DNA of 64,000 nucleotides from Mobilitalea torta. GTDB taxonomy: Bacteria; Bacillota; Clostridia; Lachnospirales; Lachnospiraceae. Under the pieces are notes generated by a model that worked only from the letters and a program-made list of their open reading frames with translations, had not been told where the DNA came from and did no database searches. Position numbers and translations under genes: made by a program. The DNA lies in the NCBI RefSeq assembly GCF_050433395.1, contig NZ_JBNPXH010000002.1:1-64000 (forward strand), given 5' to 3'. Each line of letters opens with the position of its first letter. The first letter of the stretch is position 1. Below, piece after piece: positions 61,316 through 64,000 of the stretch.

Positions 61316-61836
61316 CCCACATCTCCTAACTTCACCATGTTAATATTCTCAAGGATGCTGATTCCTTCAGCATCCTTCCCTTACTATCCTCTATTTTGTG
61401 CAAACGCTCTCCTTGCCGTGCATGTATCTTCCTCGCACTGGGCACTACGCTTTATTATACCCTGAACCAAAACCCGGTTCATGATCTTGTTGCTCCAATC
61501 GGAATTTGCAGGCAGGCTTGCTGTGCGAATGTTCTTCTCGCACTATCCTCATTCCGCTTTCATTAGATCATATAATTACAGGCAAGCTCGTATCATGCTT
61601 ACTACGCTTTATTATATCATCATCTTCAAATACTTTCCACTAAACAAACATAAAAATACAAAGTTCCATTCCCGTTTTTGCAATCAATATACAATAATAC
61701 CCTTGAAAATCTCTCATAATGCAACGGCATCTGCACAAATACCTCCTTCCGGAATATCCCCGCTTCCTGCTGACACCATCAATGATAAGAAATTATTCAA
61801 GGGTATCTTATTTCCCTGTGTTCATACACACATTAA
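61316..61836. other. 520-bp intergenic region with two repeated promoter-like sites
   Basis: No gene is supported. On the minus strand TATAATAAAGCGTAGT occurs twice (about 61462-61447 and 61615-61600), each containing a TATAAT -10-like hexamer that faces the coiled-coil/ftsEX operon. The hairpin AAGGATGCTG / CAGCATCCTT (61352-61378) lies closer to the gene. Confidence 0.45.
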
Positions 61837-64000
61837 TCAGATAAACAGATTTACATTGGAATCCTCTGCTTCTCCAAGATAATAGCCTACTCCGCCGATT
61901 TTAATTCCGTCAATCAGCTCTTCCTTCTTCAATCCCATTACATCCATTGACATCTGACAGGCAACGATCTCGATACCGCTGTCCATTGCGGACCGAATCA
62001 ACTCCTCCAGGGAAGAGACATTCTTATCCTTCATAACCTTACGGATCATCTTGCCGCCCATTCCCATCATATTCATCTTGGACAGCTTCAGCTTTCTGCT
62101 GCCTCTGGGCATCATCATTCCAAACATACGCTCAACCACGCCTTTTTCCAGCTTCATCTTCTCCGGCTTGCGCAAAATATTAAGTCCCCAGAAGGTGAAG
62201 AACATGGTCACCTTTTTTCCCATGGATGCCGCGCCGTTGGCTATGATGAAGGATGCAATCGCCTTATCCAGATCCCCGCTGAAGACCACCATGGTCTTAT
62301 TATCCCTGACCGGCGCTGACAGACCGGCGGGGTTCACCGTATCGTCCTTCGTACATTTCCTGATGAATGCCGTAATATTGTATCCCGCCTTCGTCACCTC
62401 CAGAAGCTCATGGTTGGTGCGCTTACACCAGGCCTTAATATCTTCATAAAAGCCCGGATCGGTAGAAATAACCTTCAGTACCTGCCCTTCCTCCATGTCA
62501 GCCAGGGATGCCTTCACCTGCATCAAAGGGCCCGGGCAGCACAATCCGCAGGCATCCAGGGTCTTATGGATCTTCCCGTTCCAGTCCGCTTCCTTTTTTA
62601 CCGTCTGAGTATCCGGATCAATAACCGTATGTCCGGTATTGCCGGACGGCTTGTTCCCGCCCTGTGCTTCGCTGCTTTCCGCCGCCTGAGGATCAAAGCG
62701 AAGGGCGTCTGCCGTCTTATATCCGCCGGTAACATTGAGAACATCATAGCCGTTTTGACTTAGGATACGGTCTGCCACATATCCCCGAAGACCCACCTGG
62801 CAATACTCCACTATCTTTTTGTTTTTATCCAGCTCGGACATACGTTCTCTCAGGCTGTCTACCGGAATATTAACCGCACCCTCCACATGTCCGTTATAAT
62901 ACTCCTCCTCCGTACGGACATCCAGCAGAATATAGTCCTCCCTGGGCATTTCCTCCACCTGGCTCCAGGTTGCTATATGGCTTCTTCCCTCCAGAATATT
63001 CTGTGCGACAAACCCTGCCATATTTACCGGGTCCTTTGCCGAGGAGAAGGGAGGCGCGTAGGACAGCTCCAGCTCCGTCAGATCATAGATGCTGCCCTTC
63101 AGACGGATGACCGTCGCAATCACATCAATCCGTTTATCCACGCCGTCATAGCCCATACCCTGCGCTCCCAGAACCTTCCCGTCCTCTCCGAAAATCAGCT
63201 TCAATGTCATCGGCGCCGCTCCGGGATAGTAGGATGCGTGGGATACCGGATGAATGGTAACCGTTTTATAAGCTATGTTCTGTCTCTGAAGGGTTCTTTC
63301 ATTAGCGCCGGTACTGGCTGCCGTCAGTCCGAACACCTTAAGAATGGAGGTTCCCTGAGATCCCTTGAAGGCGGAGTTCAATCCGGCCACATTGTCCGCC
63401 GCGATTCTCCCCTGCTTATTGGCAGGACCCGCCAGCGGTATCGCCGTCTTCGCCCCGGTCACGTAATCCACCACCTCGATGGCATCACCCACGGCATAAA
63501 TGCCGTCCATGTTGGTCTGCATCCGGTCATTGACAAGAATATGCCCTCTGGCCCCCAGTTCAATTCCGCTGTCCTTAAGAAATGCCGTATCCGGAGCAAC
63601 GCCAATGGCCAATACCACCATATCCGCACTCAGCACAGTCCCGCTGTTCAAAGTAACCTCCACCTGATTCGCTGCTTCATGGAAGCTTTTCACTCCATCG
63701 TTCAGATGCAGGCTTACTCCATTCTCCACCAGCTCCTTTTCAGCAATAATCACCATGTCAGAATCAAATGGGGCAAGAATGTGGGGCGCCGCTTCCACAA
63801 GCGTTACCTTCAGCTTCCGCTCCCTGAGATTTTCCGCCATCTCCACGCCTACGAAGCCGCCGCCGATTACGATTGCGCTCCCTATACCCTTTTGATCCAC
63901 ATAGGCCTTTATCCTGTCCGTATCGGGGATATTTCTCAGCGTGAATATCTTATCGCTGTCAATTCCAGGAATATTAGGCCTCAGAGCCTTTGCTCCGGGA
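61837..64000 (-). CDS. CoA-disulfide-reductase-like fusion with rhodanese, TusA and DsrE-type domains (5' end outside window)
   Basis: Partial, at least 720 aa; the frame stays open to the window edge (GIDSDKIFTLRNIPDTDRI precedes the first ATG). Order: FAD/NAD reductase (SAIVIGGGFVGVEMAENLRE; GIYAVGDAIEVVDYVTGAK), dimerisation domain (GMGYDGVDKRIDVIATVIRL), rhodanese (DYILLDVRTEEEYYNGHVEG; VEYCQVGLRGYVADRIL, Cys present), TusA-like (LDACGLCCPGPLMQVKASLA) and a DsrE/F-like tail (VVFSGDLDKAIASFIIANGA; CQMSMDVMGL). Known as a sulfur-relay type oxidoreductase family. It likely handles persulfides or CoA disulfide in the cytosol. Confidence 0.9.
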   Translation of the reverse strand, partial: PGAKALRPNIPGIDSDKIFTLRNIPDTDRIKAYVDQKGIGSAIVIGGGFVGVEMAENLRERKLKVTLVEAAPHILAPFDSDMVIIAEKELVENGVSLHLNDGVKSFHEAANQVEVTLNSGTVLSADMVVLAIGVAPDTAFLKDSGIELGARGHILVNDRMQTNMDGIYAVGDAIEVVDYVTGAKTAIPLAGPANKQGRIAADNVAGLNSAFKGSQGTSILKVFGLTAASTGANERTLQRQNIAYKTVTIHPVSHASYYPGAAPMTLKLIFGEDGKVLGAQGMGYDGVDKRIDVIATVIRLKGSIYDLTELELSYAPPFSSAKDPVNMAGFVAQNILEGRSHIATWSQVEEMPREDYILLDVRTEEEYYNGHVEGAVNIPVDSLRERMSELDKNKKIVEYCQVGLRGYVADRILSQNGYDVLNVTGGYKTADALRFDPQAAESSEAQGGNKPSGNTGHTVIDPDTQTVKKEADWNGKIHKTLDACGLCCPGPLMQVKASLADMEEGQVLKVISTDPGFYEDIKAWCKRTNHELLEVTKAGYNITAFIRKCTKDDTVNPAGLSAPVRDNKTMVVFSGDLDKAIASFIIANGAASMGKKVTMFFTFWGLNILRKPEKMKLEKGVVERMFGMMMPRGSRKLKLSKMNMMGMGGKMIRKVMKDKNVSSLEELIRSAMDSGIEIVACQMSMDVMGLKKEELIDGIKIGGVGYYLGEAEDSNVNLFI

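Noticed and set aside
1..64000. tRNA, rRNA, CRISPR arrays or retroelement/diversity-generating cassettes
   Set aside because: None was seen; integration is in a protein gene and not in a tRNA.

Overview
The window is a low-GC Firmicute chromosome, most likely a Lachnospiraceae-type Clostridia. The assignment rests on the style of the flanking genes, strong AGGAGG ribosome sites and the phage families present; it is inference, with no rRNA gene in view. The right flank (52.3-64 kb) is ordinary, somewhat GC-richer chromosome, all on the minus strand: a CoA-disulfide-reductase-like fusion protein cut by the window edge, a secreted coiled-coil protein followed by ftsE and ftsX, a threonine aldolase, an iron-sulfur aldo/keto reductase, an MshEN-domain membrane protein, a PflA-like radical SAM protein and rlmD (rumA).

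From about 0.5 to 52.3 kb lies a prophage of about 52 kb integrated in the 3' end of rlmD. The intact gene ends at 52259. A displaced rlmD 3' end, encoding HVETVCLMSRKDK and a stop, plus a diverged copy of about 190 bp of downstream sequence sits at the far left (238-477). Integration is attributable to three consecutive large serine recombinase genes (4706-8260), the middle one lacking the catalytic domain. A 13-bp att-like core, GGGAACATATCAA, occurs three times at the left end and once more at 8557, which suggests a history of repeated integration.

Phage layout, right to left: early replication genes on the plus strand (41.4-45.9 kb: DUF2800, DUF2815, DNA polymerase A); then on the minus strand a P4-type primase/helicase, VRR-NUC, SNF2 helicase, a DUF1492 sigma-like regulator, HNH, small terminase, two DNA methyltransferases, large terminase, portal, ClpP-type protease, capsid, head-tail connectors, major tail protein, gpG/gpGT with a complete -1 frameshift signal, tape measure, distal tail, Gp37-like, fibronectin-repeat and BppU-like tail tip proteins, holin and amidase. 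A bipartite motif with a fixed 19-nt period occurs only four times: three in the early divergent region and one in front of the integrase operon. No CI-type repressor is visible.

Accessory genes are concentrated in five places: a four-gene operon between attL and the integrases (DUF262/HNH GmrSD-like nuclease, a 377-aa unknown, a zinc-ribbon peptide, a PLD-family nuclease); an orphan AbiGi-like gene (8749); a self-contained two-gene moron between large terminase and portal with a consensus TTGACA-N17-TATAAT promoter and its own terminator; a 629-aa ImmA/IrrE-HTH protein associated with palindromic sites; and a convergent type II restriction endonuclease and C5 methyltransferase near attR. The four-gene operon and the two-gene moron are the best candidates for undescribed phage-defence or superinfection systems.
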